From Nitrosomonas sp. (GTDB taxonomy: Bacteria > Pseudomonadota > Gammaproteobacteria > Burkholderiales > Nitrosomonadaceae), in NCBI GenBank assembly GCA_024281825.1, contig JAMWZY010000005.1:146723-210722 (forward strand): a stretch of DNA of 64,000 nt, in the 5' to 3' direction. The notes under the pieces are model-generated. The model was not told the DNA's origin. It saw nothing but the letters and a program-made list of their open reading frames with translations, and did not search any database. A program made the translations under genes and the position numbers. Below, piece after piece: positions 38,930 through 48,357 of the stretch. The stretch's first letter is position 1. Each line of letters starts with the position of its first letter.

Positions 38930-41266
38930 ATGCCAAGAAAAAAGGAACTCAAAGCTAAAAGTGATGGGGTTGATGTTGCTACAAAAATAATAATTAAAAA
39001 GGCAAAAGATATTGATAAGAAAATGATTAAAAAAGAAAAAGAAAAAGAAAAAGAAAAAGAAAAAGAAAAAGATAACGTAACCAGTACGGCCGAAGATAAA
39101 ATAAGTAAAAGCTCTAAAGTGGTTTCCAAAATAGAAAAAGCAACAAAAACGAAAACGGTAAAGAACGAAATAACATTTATTCATGACGATGCTTTAGATT
39201 TGGAGAGTACCTCTATAGAAACCGATAGTAGCTTGGATAAAATTGCCGAGGTTGCTTTTGACGAAAGTGTCGATACAGCGGTTAACAATAAAAAGGGCAG
39301 AGGAAGGACCGCTAAGAAAGCAAAATCTGCTTCGGATAGAGATTTAACTAATGAATTAGAACCTTCTTTATCTGTTGGGCAAAGCGCAGCTTTACTACAA
39401 GATATCGAAGCGCGCCGGATGCGCCTGAAGATCTTAATTGGATTGGGTAAAGAGCGGGGTTATTTGACTTATGCAGAGATCAATGATCATCTGCCTGACG
39501 ACATGCTGGATGCCGAGCAAATTGAAGGCATTATCAGCATGATCAACGATATGGGGATTTCCGTACATGATGAAGCACCCGATACGGAGGCGTTACTCAT
39601 GTCAGATGCTGCTACAACGGTAGCAGATGAAGATGTGGCAGAAGAAGCGGAAGCTGCGCTCTCAACAGTGGATTCCGAGTTTGGACGAACCACTGATCCT
39701 GTGCGAATGTATATGCGAGAAATGGGGTCGGTAGGATTATTGACGCGTGAGAGTGAGATCGAGATCGCTAAACGTATCGAAGGTGGATTACGTCATATGA
39801 TTCAAGCGATATCGGCTTGCCCACCTATCATTGCTGGCATTGTTGCTTTAGCGAAAGACATTGAAAAGGATGTGTTGCGTATTGATGAGGTTGTTGACGG
39901 TTTACTGGATGTCAATGCGCAAGATATTATGAATGAAGAGTTCTCAGAAGATTCATTAGTACAAGAATTAGAAGCTAGTGATCTGGATAGCGGCGATGAA
40001 GACGAAGAAGGTGGCGATGCTGCTTCAATTGCAAGCGCTAATCTTTTGAAATTAAAGTCTGATGCGTTAGAACGGTTCTCTGTCATTTGTGATATTTATG
40101 ATGAAATGCAGGTGCTACTTGAGAAAAAAGGACCTCATCATGCTGGATATATCGAATTACAGGAAAAAATTTCCGCAGAATTAATGGCAATCCGGTTTTC
40201 TGCAAAAATGGTTGAGAAACTTTGTGACACGCAACGCGATTTGGTCAATAACGTTCGTAGTTATGAACGTAAGATCATGGACTTATGTGTAACAAAAACC
40301 AAGATGCCGCGTAACTATTTTATCAAATGCTTCCCTGGAAACGAAACGAATCTCGAGTGGATTGACCAGGAAATAAAGATGAATAAGCCCTATAGTCAAG
40401 CGCTTGAGCACTATAAGCCTGCTATTATGGAAGAACAACAAAACTTGTTGACGTTGAAGGGCGCTATTGGTATACCTATCAAGGATTTAAAAGAAATCAA
40501 CCGCAAGATGTCAACTGGGGAGGCAAAAGCACGCCGCGCTAAACGCGAAATGACAGAAGCTAATTTACGGTTGGTGATTTCTATAGCTAAAAAATATACC
40601 AATCGTGGATTACAGTTTCTTGATCTGATTCAAGAAGGTAATATTGGTTTGATGAAGGCGGTCGATAAGTTTGAATATCGACGTGGTTATAAATTTTCGA
40701 CTTATGCAACATGGTGGATACGTCAAGCCATTACGCGATCGATTGCTGACCAGGCGCGTACCATACGCATTCCGGTGCATATGATCGAAACAATTAATAA
40801 GATGAATCGTATCTCACGTCAAATTTTACAAGAAACAGGGCAAGAGCCAGAACCCGCGGTATTGGCTGAAAAAATGGAAATGCCGGAAGAGAAAATCCGT
40901 AAAATACTCAAAATTTCCAAAGAACCTATTTCAATGGAAACCCCGATTGGGGATGATGAAGATTCGCATTTGGGTGATTTTATTGAAGATGCAGCAACGA
41001 TGGCACCATCAGATGCGGCAGTTTATGCGAGTTTGCGAGGTGTAACAAAAGATATTCTGGATTCTTTAACACCGCGTGAAGCCAAGGTTTTGCGTATGCG
41101 CTTTGGCATAGAGATGAACACAGATCATACGTTAGAAGAAGTTGGTAGGCAATTTGACGTTACGCGAGAACGTATTCGCCAAATTGAAGCCAAAGCGTTG
41201 AGAAAGCTTCGGCATCCAGCACGTTCTGAACGTTTACGAAGTTTCTTAGATACAGGTAACACTTAA
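38930..41266 (+). CDS. rpoD: RNA polymerase primary sigma factor RpoD (sigma-70)
   Basis: The start at 38930 ([10 protein letters not shown]) is preferred over an in-frame TTG twelve bases upstream; it gives 778 residues, longer than the 613 of Escherichia coli. The extra length is mostly a Lys/Glu-rich N-terminal extension, including the (GAAAAA)n tract. Region 1.1 ([19 protein letters not shown]) begins near 173 and region 1.2 is [19 protein letters not shown]. Region 2.4 with [19 protein letters not shown] is near 587, and region 4.2 has [20 protein letters not shown] near 735. A large acidic non-conserved region lies before region 2. It closes the rpsU-dnaG-rpoD cluster. Confidence 0.97.
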   Translation: MPRKKELKAKSDGVDVATKIIIKKAKDIDKKMIKKEKEKEKEKEKEKDNVTSTAEDKISKSSKVVSKIEKATKTKTVKNEITFIHDDALDLESTSIETDSSLDKIAEVAFDESVDTAVNNKKGRGRTAKKAKSASDRDLTNELEPSLSVGQSAALLQDIEARRMRLKILIGLGKERGYLTYAEINDHLPDDMLDAEQIEGIISMINDMGISVHDEAPDTEALLMSDAATTVADEDVAEEAEAALSTVDSEFGRTTDPVRMYMREMGSVGLLTRESEIEIAKRIEGGLRHMIQAISACPPIIAGIVALAKDIEKDVLRIDEVVDGLLDVNAQDIMNEEFSEDSLVQELEASDLDSGDEDEEGGDAASIASANLLKLKSDALERFSVICDIYDEMQVLLEKKGPHHAGYIELQEKISAELMAIRFSAKMVEKLCDTQRDLVNNVRSYERKIMDLCVTKTKMPRNYFIKCFPGNETNLEWIDQEIKMNKPYSQALEHYKPAIMEEQQNLLTLKGAIGIPIKDLKEINRKMSTGEAKARRAKREMTEANLRLVISIAKKYTNRGLQFLDLIQEGNIGLMKAVDKFEYRRGYKFSTYATWWIRQAITRSIADQARTIRIPVHMIETINKMNRISRQILQETGQEPEPAVLAEKMEMPEEKIRKILKISKEPISMETPIGDDEDSHLGDFIEDAATMAPSDAAVYASLRGVTKDILDSLTPREAKVLRMRFGIEMNTDHTLEEVGRQFDVTRERIRQIEAKALRKLRHPARSERLRSFLDTGNT
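39035..39070 (+). repeat. Hexanucleotide tandem repeat (GAAAAA)6 inside rpoD
   Basis: Six perfect copies of GAAAAA run without interruption and encode alternating Lys-Glu in the N-terminal extension of sigma-70. The period of six keeps the frame, so copy-number change would lengthen or shorten the charged segment by two residues per unit. Confidence 0.95.
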
Positions 41267-41279
41267 TAAGTAATCCTGA

Positions 41280-41356
<77 letters not shown>

Positions 41357-41363
41357 ATAAATC

Positions 41364-41396
41364 AAGAGGTTAGAGTGTTTCTCTAACCTCTTTTTT
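41364..41396 (+). terminator. Strong hairpin terminator at the tRNA/integrase junction
   Basis: AAGAGGTTAGAG (41364-41375) pairs perfectly with CTCTAACCTCTT (41381-41392) around TGTTT, followed by TTTT. It is oriented to end the rpoD-tRNA transcript. The left arm also contains the stop codon of the leftward integrase gene (41370-41372), so the last codon and the terminator belong to the junction region. Confidence 0.85.
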
Positions 41397-42407
41397 CTTA
41401 GGGTGTGTCAAATTTGTGCCAATAAAGACATTTGAAACCAGTTCGGCATGCTGTAAAAGTTGGGGTTTTGATAGGTGAGCATACCGCCTGACCATCTCTT
41501 CCGATTCCCAGCCTCCAAGCTCCTGTAACACATTCATGGGCGCACCTTGTTGGGCTAACCAACTTGCCCATGTATGGCGCAGGTCATGCCATCTGAAATT
41601 ATCTATTCCGGCCCGTTTCAAAGCATTTCTCCATGCGCTGGTATTTGCCCAAGAAATTGAGCGACCTTTATAAGTAAATACTCTGCTTGGATGCTTGCCA
41701 CTTTGCCGAAATAGAACAGCCAAAGCTATTGAATTTAGCGGCACATGGATTGCCTTTCTTGCTTTTGCCTGATCAGGATGAACCCATGCAGCCTTGCGTT
41801 CCAGATCAATTTGGCTCCATTCCAAGTTAATTACGTTTGATTGTCTTAATCCAGTTGATAAAGCAAAAATCACCATATCCTGTTGATGAGCGGGTAATTC
41901 CTTAAGAAGCATTTTCACCTGCTCAGGAGTTAACCAACGTACTCGGTGTTTAGGTTCCGGAAATAATCTAATTTTCGGAACCTTGTCAGTCCACTCCCAG
42001 TCATAGCATGCCTTGCGCAAAATTGCCCGTATCAGCGCTAAATGCCGATTAGCAGTTGATGGGCTAGTTTCTTTGGCCTTGGTATGTGCAATATGATCTA
42101 TCAGCATCCGATCAATCTCATTCAATAGCTTTTTACGTAAAAACTGCTGTAGCCATCGTAATTTCTCCTTGTCACGTTCATGCGTCGCTTTGTGCTGTGT
42201 TTCTAACAAAAACTTGCATGCCGCCTCATCCCAAGTCCGCTTTGGCTTATTCCCCAGTCTTGCAACTCGCCAGGATTCCGCTTTCAACTTATCGTGGAAT
42301 TCTTGCGCCTGGGTTTTATCTTCAGTTGCAGCAGAGCATCTAACTCGCTCGCCGCTTGGTGTGGTGAAACTAATCCACCACGTCTTACCACGTTTACAGA
42401 GTGACAT
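41370..42407 (-). CDS. int: Tyrosine recombinase/integrase
   Basis: This 345-residue site-specific recombinase has an N-terminal arm/core-binding part with a SAM-like region, and a catalytic domain from about 165. The catalytic residues lie in ALSTGLRQSNVINLEW (first Arg), HDLRHTWASW (His-x-x-Arg, near 274) and GGWESEEMVRRYAHLS (Tyr nucleophile near 306). Its stop codon is only 14 bases from the tRNA-Ile2 gene, the usual layout of tRNA-targeting elements. The start lies inside the excisionase-like gene. Confidence 0.94.
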   Translation of the reverse strand: MSLCKRGKTWWISFTTPSGERVRCSAATEDKTQAQEFHDKLKAESWRVARLGNKPKRTWDEAACKFLLETQHKATHERDKEKLRWLQQFLRKKLLNEIDRMLIDHIAHTKAKETSPSTANRHLALIRAILRKACYDWEWTDKVPKIRLFPEPKHRVRWLTPEQVKMLLKELPAHQQDMVIFALSTGLRQSNVINLEWSQIDLERKAAWVHPDQAKARKAIHVPLNSIALAVLFRQSGKHPSRVFTYKGRSISWANTSAWRNALKRAGIDNFRWHDLRHTWASWLAQQGAPMNVLQELGGWESEEMVRRYAHLSKPQLLQHAELVSNVFIGTNLTHPKKKEVRETL

Positions 42408-42613
42408 AATTGTTTCTCCTCATGTCCCACTTGCAACGCTTGCCGAGTGCAAGCATATAACGAGCGAATGTGATCAGCAAGATCATCTTCAATAAATGCC
42501 CACCGTTTCCCTAGTTTTGCACCAGGTATAATCCCCGCTTTAGCGCGACGGCGCACTTCTTCAGGGTGCAATTTCAAGAATTGGGCAGCTTCACTTAAAT
42601 TTAATGTTCTCAT
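42284..42613 (-). CDS. Excisionase-like helix-turn-helix protein overlapping the integrase gene
   Basis: The 109-residue protein opens with a MerR/HTH_17-type domain: LNLSEAAQFLKLHPEEVRRR and GKRWAFIEDDLADHI (about 4-51). The last third is encoded in an alternative frame over the first 124 bp of int. The tail (QALQVGHEEKQLCHS) resembles that of related element-borne proteins where the same overlap occurs, so the overlap is probably genuine. It may direct excision or repress int; this is inferred from position and domain. Confidence 0.75.
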   Translation of the reverse strand: MRTLNLSEAAQFLKLHPEEVRRRAKAGIIPGAKLGKRWAFIEDDLADHIRSLYACTRQALQVGHEEKQLCHSVNVVRRGGLVSPHQAASELDALLQLKIKPRRKNSTIS

Positions 42614-42644
42614 GTACTATCCAACTTATTTTTAGAAAACCTTG

Positions 42645-43073
42645 CTATAACAAAATCAAAAATATGATTACAACTGAAACCAAGATTAAGGTTGATGCCA
42701 GCAAATTGATGATGGCCGCTTGTCTGGAAATTCTGGCTAGATCATAAATTTCCTGATCCACTCCACTTTTTATCTTTTCATCGATCAGCTGAATACAGCT
42801 TTCCAGAAATTGGTCTCGTGTTAATTGCGCGTTACTCATGGATGCGCTGATGATGGCATTGGATTTTTTGGTCGAATATTCACACCACCGATTAAAGTTT
42901 TCTTCCAATATCGCCTGGTAATCGCTTAGCAGCTCAGCATGGGCTTTTTCGTTTTGTTCCAGCAATACTTCGTTGAGCGTGTGCATCATGAGTACCGGAT
43001 CATCTTGTGATAGAACAATCCCATGTTCCGACGCTACTCTTTCAATGAGCGCATCTAATTTGTTATTATTCAT
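42645..43073 (-). CDS. traM: TraM-like conjugal transfer protein with C-terminal membrane anchor
   Basis: This 142-residue protein is mostly helical with a single C-terminal hydrophobic segment (AAIINLLASTLILVSVVIIF, near 117-138). Its length, tail anchor and position after traL correspond to RP4 TraM, whose role in transfer is poorly defined. Its start overlaps the traL stop by four bases (ATGA), so the two are translationally coupled. Confidence 0.72.
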   Translation of the reverse strand: MNNNKLDALIERVASEHGIVLSQDDPVLMMHTLNEVLLEQNEKAHAELLSDYQAILEENFNRWCEYSTKKSNAIISASMSNAQLTRDQFLESCIQLIDEKIKSGVDQEIYDLARISRQAAIINLLASTLILVSVVIIFLILL

Positions 43074-43801
43074 GTTAAAACCGCAGCTACATTTTCAATG
43101 CTGGTGAAGAGCTGCCTGCGGATAATCGTTAATCGTTGGCGTACCATCACCGGTAAAGTGCTATTCTTTAATGCTTCATCAAACGTGAATTTTGATTGCA
43201 GAATCTCACTTAAATCTTTGCCGAAAGTCTCAGGCTTGTAGTACGGGATTCGGATGATGGCGGATACTCGCGCTTTGTTATCCACATAAGCTTTCATTTC
43301 TTCAAACTGCTTGCCATTCATGGTGATTTCTCCCCAATAGGGATTTAACCAGACAACAAACAGCGCTTCTTTCGGAAACTGTTTAATCAAATGCACAAAG
43401 CCATTGAGTGTATCCAGTAAAGCCTGACTACCGGTGATGACAGTATGCACAACCAATTCATGCCCCATATCCAGAAGTAAGGCGGGTATCTGATTGCTGA
43501 TGAGGTAATGTGACATCGATACAAAGGTGCTGGCACCATTATCAATAATGACGTCATTTTCAGCTTTGGCGATCAATTCAATTAAGTCATCAAACTTTCT
43601 CGGATCAATCTCATCATTGTTCATCACATTAATCTGCTTAACATTGAGTTTTTTAAATCCATAAAAAGTGGCATTCACTGGATCTGTATCAATGCATAAT
43701 GGATTGCCCCCTTTGGCAAACTTATGTTGTGCTAGCGTGGATGATATGAACGACTTCCCTACTCCGCCCTTCCCTTGCAAAATCATATGTATTTTAGCCA
43801 T
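43070..43801 (-). CDS. traL: TraL-like ParA/MinD-family ATPase
   Basis: The 243-residue protein starts MAKIHMILQGKGGVGKSFIS, with a deviant Walker A (GKGGVGKS, 10-17). A Walker A' / Asp follows in LCIDTDPVNATFYGF near 36-50 and VIIDNGAST near 84. Size and N-terminus match RP4 TraL, encoded beside oriT in the Tra1 region. It probably assists relaxosome positioning; this is not proven for the family. Confidence 0.82.
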   Translation of the reverse strand: MAKIHMILQGKGGVGKSFISSTLAQHKFAKGGNPLCIDTDPVNATFYGFKKLNVKQINVMNNDEIDPRKFDDLIELIAKAENDVIIDNGASTFVSMSHYLISNQIPALLLDMGHELVVHTVITGSQALLDTLNGFVHLIKQFPKEALFVVWLNPYWGEITMNGKQFEEMKAYVDNKARVSAIIRIPYYKPETFGKDLSEILQSKFTFDEALKNSTLPVMVRQRLTIIRRQLFTSIENVAAVLT

Positions 43802-43876
43802 CAGACCAACTCCTCTTTTTCAGTTGCAGAATTAAAACGAAATCCTTCATGAGCATTCCCAGCTGACTTTCCTTGA

Positions 43877-44125
43877 TCAATGCGCGGATGCTGCTTTCTG
43901 TATTTGCAATACGCTCCTATCTACCAAAGTCCTGAACCATTGATAAGAACATGTGATTTTTTCTTCCTGGTGCAAAATGTTCCAGATCTGGCGAATCGTC
44001 CATCCATCCTTTAATGCTTGTTCAATTTCCGGTTTCAACGCAATGAATGCCGGTAAAAATTGCTTACCGGTACTTTTGTTTTTATCCGCATAAAGTGCGA
44101 TTCGATCTGATAAGGATTTAGTCAT
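43877..44125 (-). CDS. traK: TraK-like oriT-binding protein
   Basis: This small basic protein (82 residues from the ATG at 44125; an upstream start at 44161 would give 94) starts MTKSLSDRIALYADKNKS. It has LKDGWTIRQIWNILHQEEKI and SYQWFRTLVDRSVLQ, the two-part helical pattern of RP4 TraK/TraK-like proteins. RP4 TraK wraps the oriT DNA next to nic. It is the first leftward gene from oriT, divergent from traJ, exactly as in RP4. Confidence 0.75.
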   Translation of the reverse strand: MTKSLSDRIALYADKNKSTGKQFLPAFIALKPEIEQALKDGWTIRQIWNILHQEEKITCSYQWFRTLVDRSVLQIQKAASAH

Positions 44126-44379
44126 CACAATTTTTACAAAAATATTTATCTTGGCGTCCAAACAGTTCTTGAATTTCTTTTGAATTATTTTTTGTTTCTT
44201 TTTGTTGCTTTCAGTTTCTCTTAATTGCTTATCCTTTTTTTTGTTTCCAAGTGACTGTTATTTAGTTGAATGAAGCTTCTTTCAAGCGTTTTTGTATTGT
44301 TTGAAATTATGATATAACGAAAATAAACTATTTGCAAACATCGATTATAGTGTTAGTATATTTCTTGAAACTCACAGAA

Positions 44380-44412
44380 CCGGGCAAGATATGTGGAGAT
44401 GGCCATCTCCAC
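44380..44412. other. oriT: oriT core: RP4-like nic sequence plus 20-bp palindrome
   Basis: On the minus strand 44391-44380 reads TATCTTGCCCGG, close to the RP4 nic region TATCCTG/CCCGG. By analogy the nick falls between the bases opposite 44385 and 44384. A perfect 20-bp palindrome (GTGGAGATGG/CCATCTCCAC, 44393-44412) follows, the kind of inverted repeat to which TraJ binds in RP4. The whole divergent gap 44126-44469 is A+T-rich upstream of nic, as in RP4 where TraK binds. TTGCAA (44332) with TAGTAT (44354) is a weak candidate promoter for traJ. Confidence 0.85.
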
Positions 44413-44469
44413 CCCAACTTATTCGCACTTTGTGCTCAACGTTGATCTTGCTCTTCGAGGAAAACTGAA

Positions 44470-44838
44470 ATGATTGACAAAAAGAACCCCAAGACAATCA
44501 AAAAAGAAAGAAGAGATAAGAAGCTCAGGGTTCCTGTCTTGCCAATCGAGGAAGCTGAAATAAAGAGTAAAGCAATGGATGCCGGATTGCCCGTTGCCGA
44601 GTACCTGCGCAATCTGGGCCTGGGTTATCAGGTGCCCAGTGTTATAGATAACCGGAAAGTGGATGCTTTGTTAAAAATAAACGCGGATCTTGGCAGGCTG
44701 GGTGGATTAATCAAGCTCTGGCTTACCAACGACAAGCGTACAAAATTGATTGGCAAGTCACAATTGCATTTAACCTTGGACAGTATCCGGAATACCCAGA
44801 GCACGATGCTGGATGTCATTATTAAGCTTAAAAAATAA
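44470..44838 (+). CDS. traJ: TraJ-like relaxosome protein
   Basis: The 122-residue protein has a ribbon-helix-helix-like part: LRVPVLPIEEAEIKSKAMDA and LPVAEYLRNLGLG (about 17-52). A later GRLGGLIKLWL (about 76-86) is shared by MobC/TraJ accessory proteins. RP4 TraJ (123 residues) binds the inverted repeat beside nic and recruits the relaxase. It is the first rightward gene from oriT, 41 bp ahead of traI. Confidence 0.85.
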   Translation: MIDKKNPKTIKKERRDKKLRVPVLPIEEAEIKSKAMDAGLPVAEYLRNLGLGYQVPSVIDNRKVDALLKINADLGRLGGLIKLWLTNDKRTKLIGKSQLHLTLDSIRNTQSTMLDVIIKLKK

Positions 44839-44878
44839 CTTCCGGAATAGTCATATTTACTTAAGCAGCTTAAATACG

Positions 44879-46513
44879 ATGATCGCTAAAATCATACCCA
44901 TCAAATCCGCGCGCAAAAGCAATTTCTCTGCGCTGATACAGTATCTGACCGATCCTCAGGACAAGAGTGAACGTGTCAGCCAGATCAAGGTATCAAACTG
45001 TTATTCAGACGATCAGATAGCTGCATTGATAGAGATACAAAACACACAGGAAATGAACACTCGCGCCAGATCAGACAAAACCTGTCATTTGGTGCTGAGC
45101 TTCCCTGAAGGAGAACGTTTATCCTTTTCTGACCTGAATGCCATTGAAGAACGGTTCTGCGAAACTCTGGGTCTTGACGGTCATCAACGCATCAGCGTAG
45201 TTCACGATGATACCAACAACCTCCACATGCATATTGCAATCAATAAGATTCACCCTAAGAACCTCACCATTCACAATTCCTACTATGACTACATTAAAGT
45301 AGCCAAGCTTTGTGAGCAGATTGAGCAAGAATATGGCTTAACAACAGTTAATCATGAAACCGTGAGTGATAAAGCCTCCAGAGTGGCTCAGGAAATCGAA
45401 ACCAGAACCGGTGTTGAGAGCTTGCTGGGCTGGATTAAGCGCGAGTGCTTGGATGAATTGAAGCAGTCGGACAACTGGCAGGACTTGCATCAGGTTTTAG
45501 CTAAGCATGGCCTTGCAATTAAAGAGCGTGGCAACGGGTTTGTATTGGTTGCCAACAATGGGGTGGCTGTCAAAGCCAGCTCTGTTGATCGGTCGTTATC
45601 CAAAGGCAATTTAACTCAAAGACTGGGTGCATTTATACCTGGCGAGCATTCTGCACAATCTTCACGTTCAGACGCCAAACAATACCAGCCAAGACCATTG
45701 CAAAACCGGATGGATACTTCAAAGCTTTATGCAAGATACCAGCAAGAGCAGGCGAATAGCGCCAGACAGCGCACAAACCACTGGGTCATGCTGCGCCAAA
45801 GCAGAGATCAATTAATAGACCGCGCCAAACGGGAAGCAAAACTTAAGCGCAACCTCATTAAAAGCATCAAAGCTGGGAGATTGGCCAAAAAAGTGCTATA
45901 TGCAACCGCACATCAGCAGTTCAAAACAACTATTCAAGTCATTAAAAGCGATTACCAAAAAGCCTATCAAAGTTCTAAAACCCGTCATTCCAGGATGGGA
46001 TGGCTGGATTGGTTAGCAAAAGAAGCCAAAAATGGCAATGCTGAAGCATTGACTGTTTTACGATCCAGAAGATCCTGTCAATTTAAGGGTAACCAGATAT
46101 CGGCCAAGCAAAGCCATGATAAACCTAATGGCTACTCCAAGGATGGCTTTATTAAAGACAGTTCTATTGAATCGATCACAAAAATTGGCACAGTCACTTA
46201 TAAAGCAGGATCAACAACCATCCGCGATGACGGTAATCGACTCATCGTCCTGCCAGATACCTCACGCGAAGCCTTGGTGAATATTTTGCAAGTGGCCGTG
46301 AAGAAGTACGGCAGCCACCTGGCAATCAATGGAACAGAATCGTTTCGCCTTGAGATAGCACAGGCTGCAGCACAAAACCAAATGCGCATCACTTTTGATG
46401 ACAAGCGGCTTGAACAATATCGACAGCAGTTAATGAAACAGCATGCTTTAAGTAGGGCGCAATCGGTAGGTCAAAAACGATCCGCTACCTCAACTCCCAG
46501 AAGGAGCCTCTGA
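44879..46513 (+). CDS. traI: MOB-P relaxase TraI
   Basis: The 544-residue relaxase starts at the ATG at 44879 (MIAKIIPIKS). Using that start, the active residues fall exactly where RP4 TraI has them: Tyr22 (nucleophile, ALIQYLTD), Ser74 (LVLSFPEGE) and His116/His118 (NNLHMHIAINKIHP). The start codon is supported by this match. The C-terminal part (about 440-525) resembles an LPD7-like domain (LPDTSREALVNIL). It is shorter than RP4 TraI (732). Its stop overlaps the traG start. Confidence 0.93.
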   Translation: MIAKIIPIKSARKSNFSALIQYLTDPQDKSERVSQIKVSNCYSDDQIAALIEIQNTQEMNTRARSDKTCHLVLSFPEGERLSFSDLNAIEERFCETLGLDGHQRISVVHDDTNNLHMHIAINKIHPKNLTIHNSYYDYIKVAKLCEQIEQEYGLTTVNHETVSDKASRVAQEIETRTGVESLLGWIKRECLDELKQSDNWQDLHQVLAKHGLAIKERGNGFVLVANNGVAVKASSVDRSLSKGNLTQRLGAFIPGEHSAQSSRSDAKQYQPRPLQNRMDTSKLYARYQQEQANSARQRTNHWVMLRQSRDQLIDRAKREAKLKRNLIKSIKAGRLAKKVLYATAHQQFKTTIQVIKSDYQKAYQSSKTRHSRMGWLDWLAKEAKNGNAEALTVLRSRRSCQFKGNQISAKQSHDKPNGYSKDGFIKDSSIESITKIGTVTYKAGSTTIRDDGNRLIVLPDTSREALVNILQVAVKKYGSHLAINGTESFRLEIAQAAAQNQMRITFDDKRLEQYRQQLMKQHALSRAQSVGQKRSATSTPRRSL

Positions 46514-48357
46514 TGAATAACAACAATCTGAGTTCTAAATACAGTAGAAATATTACAAAAGACACACTTATCGTCCGGCTATTGTCCTTTGTGTGTCTTG
46601 TTGGCGGATTCCAAGTGGCCACCCAGTATTTTGCGCAACAGTTCAATTATCAGCCGCAATTAGGCGCACACCTTTTTCATATTTATGAACCCTGGGCAAT
46701 TCTGCTATGGGCAAATAAATGGTATCCCCAATATTCAGGCATCATTGATCTGGCGGCAGGTTTCGGCATTTTATTTTCCAGTATCGGTTTGATTCTGGTA
46801 CTGGTCATTAAAATGGTGTTGGCCAATTCATCCCGAACCAATCAGGGATTGCATGGCTCAGCCAGATGGGCAGATAAGCAGGACATTGTGGCCGCAGGAC
46901 TACTGGCAACAGGAAAGAATAACAAGAATAACCAGAGCGACGCCGTTTATGTCGGCGGCTGGCGGGATAATTCCGGCAAAACCCACTATCTGAAACACAA
47001 CGGCCCGGAACATGTGCTGTGTTACGCCCCAACTCGCTCAGGCAAGGGTGTGAGTCTCGTCATCCCTACTCTGCTTTCCTGGACTCAGAGTGCAGTCATA
47101 ACTGATCTCAAAGGTGAGTTATGGGCACTCACTTCCGGTTGGAGAAAGCATCATGCCAAAAACAAGGTGCTGCGTTTTGATCCGGCATCAACAAACAGCG
47201 CACATTGGAATCCGCTGGATGAAATCCAGATTGGCAGCGGTACGGAAGTGGCCGATGTTCAAAACCTGACCACCTTAATCGTTGACCCGGATGGCAAGGG
47301 ATTACAAACCCATTGGCAGAAAACCAGCCAGGCACTGCTGGTGGGTGTCATTTTGCATGTTCTGTACAAATCGCAGCGCGAAGGAACCCCCGCCACCCTA
47401 TCGACAGTCGACTCAATGCTATCTGACCCTGATCGTGATATCAGGGAGCTTTGGATGGAAATGGCCATGCAGGATTATCTGGATGGCAAAAGTCACCCAG
47501 TGATTGCAGCGAGTGCGCGCGACATGCTGGATCGCCCGGAGGAAGAGGCAGGTTCCGTGTTGTCGACGGCCAAATCGTATTTGTCCTTGTATCGCGATCC
47601 GATAGTTGCCAACAATATCAGCACATCGGATTTTACAATCCGCGACCTCATGCACCATGAGAGTCCAGTCAGTTTGTATATTGTGTCGCATCCCAATGAC
47701 AAATCCCGGTTGCGTCCTTTAATCCGTATTCTGATCAATATGATCGTCAGAAAGCTGGCCGATAGAATCACGTTTAAAGGCGGCCAACCCAGCGCGCATT
47801 ACAAACACAAGCTGCTATTAATGCTGGATGAATTTCCAAGCTTAGGAAAACTGGAAATCTTTCAGGAATCCCTCGCGTTTATCGCAGGCTACGGCATGAA
47901 AGCCTATTTGATCTGTCAGGACTTGAATCAGCTCAAAAGCCGTGAGACCGGCTACGGACATGATGAAGCGATTACTTCCAATTGTCATATCCAGACCGCA
48001 TTTGCACCCAACCGGATTGAAACAGCGGAACACTTATCCAAACTGACCGGACAGACAACAGTCATCAAGGAGCAGATTACCACCAGTGGCCGCCGGTCAT
48101 CGATGATGCATGGACATGTCACCCGTACCCTCCAGGAGACGCAGCGGGCGTTATTAACGCCGGATGAGTGTATGCGATTGCCCGGCCCCATGAAAGATGC
48201 TGAAGGCAGGATCACCAAACCAGGCGACATGATTATTTATGTAGCCGGTTTCCCCGCGATCTATGGCACGCAACCTTTGTACTTTCAGGATGAAACCTTT
48301 ACCGCACGGGCACAAGTAAATCCTCCGAGCTTTAGCGATAAATTAACCGGACTGTGA
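46513..48357 (+). CDS. traG: TraG/VirD4-type coupling protein
   Basis: This 614-residue inner-membrane ATPase delivers the relaxosome to the secretion channel. Two N-terminal membrane segments lie near 20-40 and 77-103. The Walker A motif is YAPTRSGKGVSLVIPTLLS (171-189) and the Walker B LLLMLDEFPSLGKLE with Asp439/Glu440. It follows traI with overlapping termini. A coupling protein in the element means only the mating channel needs to be supplied from elsewhere. Confidence 0.95.
   Translation: MNNNNLSSKYSRNITKDTLIVRLLSFVCLVGGFQVATQYFAQQFNYQPQLGAHLFHIYEPWAILLWANKWYPQYSGIIDLAAGFGILFSSIGLILVLVIKMVLANSSRTNQGLHGSARWADKQDIVAAGLLATGKNNKNNQSDAVYVGGWRDNSGKTHYLKHNGPEHVLCYAPTRSGKGVSLVIPTLLSWTQSAVITDLKGELWALTSGWRKHHAKNKVLRFDPASTNSAHWNPLDEIQIGSGTEVADVQNLTTLIVDPDGKGLQTHWQKTSQALLVGVILHVLYKSQREGTPATLSTVDSMLSDPDRDIRELWMEMAMQDYLDGKSHPVIAASARDMLDRPEEEAGSVLSTAKSYLSLYRDPIVANNISTSDFTIRDLMHHESPVSLYIVSHPNDKSRLRPLIRILINMIVRKLADRITFKGGQPSAHYKHKLLLMLDEFPSLGKLEIFQESLAFIAGYGMKAYLICQDLNQLKSRETGYGHDEAITSNCHIQTAFAPNRIETAEHLSKLTGQTTVIKEQITTSGRRSSMMHGHVTRTLQETQRALLTPDECMRLPGPMKDAEGRITKPGDMIIYVAGFPAIYGTQPLYFQDETFTARAQVNPPSFSDKLTGL

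Noticed and set aside
39029-39071. Repeat array as CRISPR or regulatory repeat
   Set aside because: It is an uninterrupted 6-bp tandem inside rpoD with no spacers.
38858-39184. Open frames opposite rpoD rich in Phe or Ser
   Set aside because: They are antisense shadows of the Lys-Glu repeat and resemble no protein.
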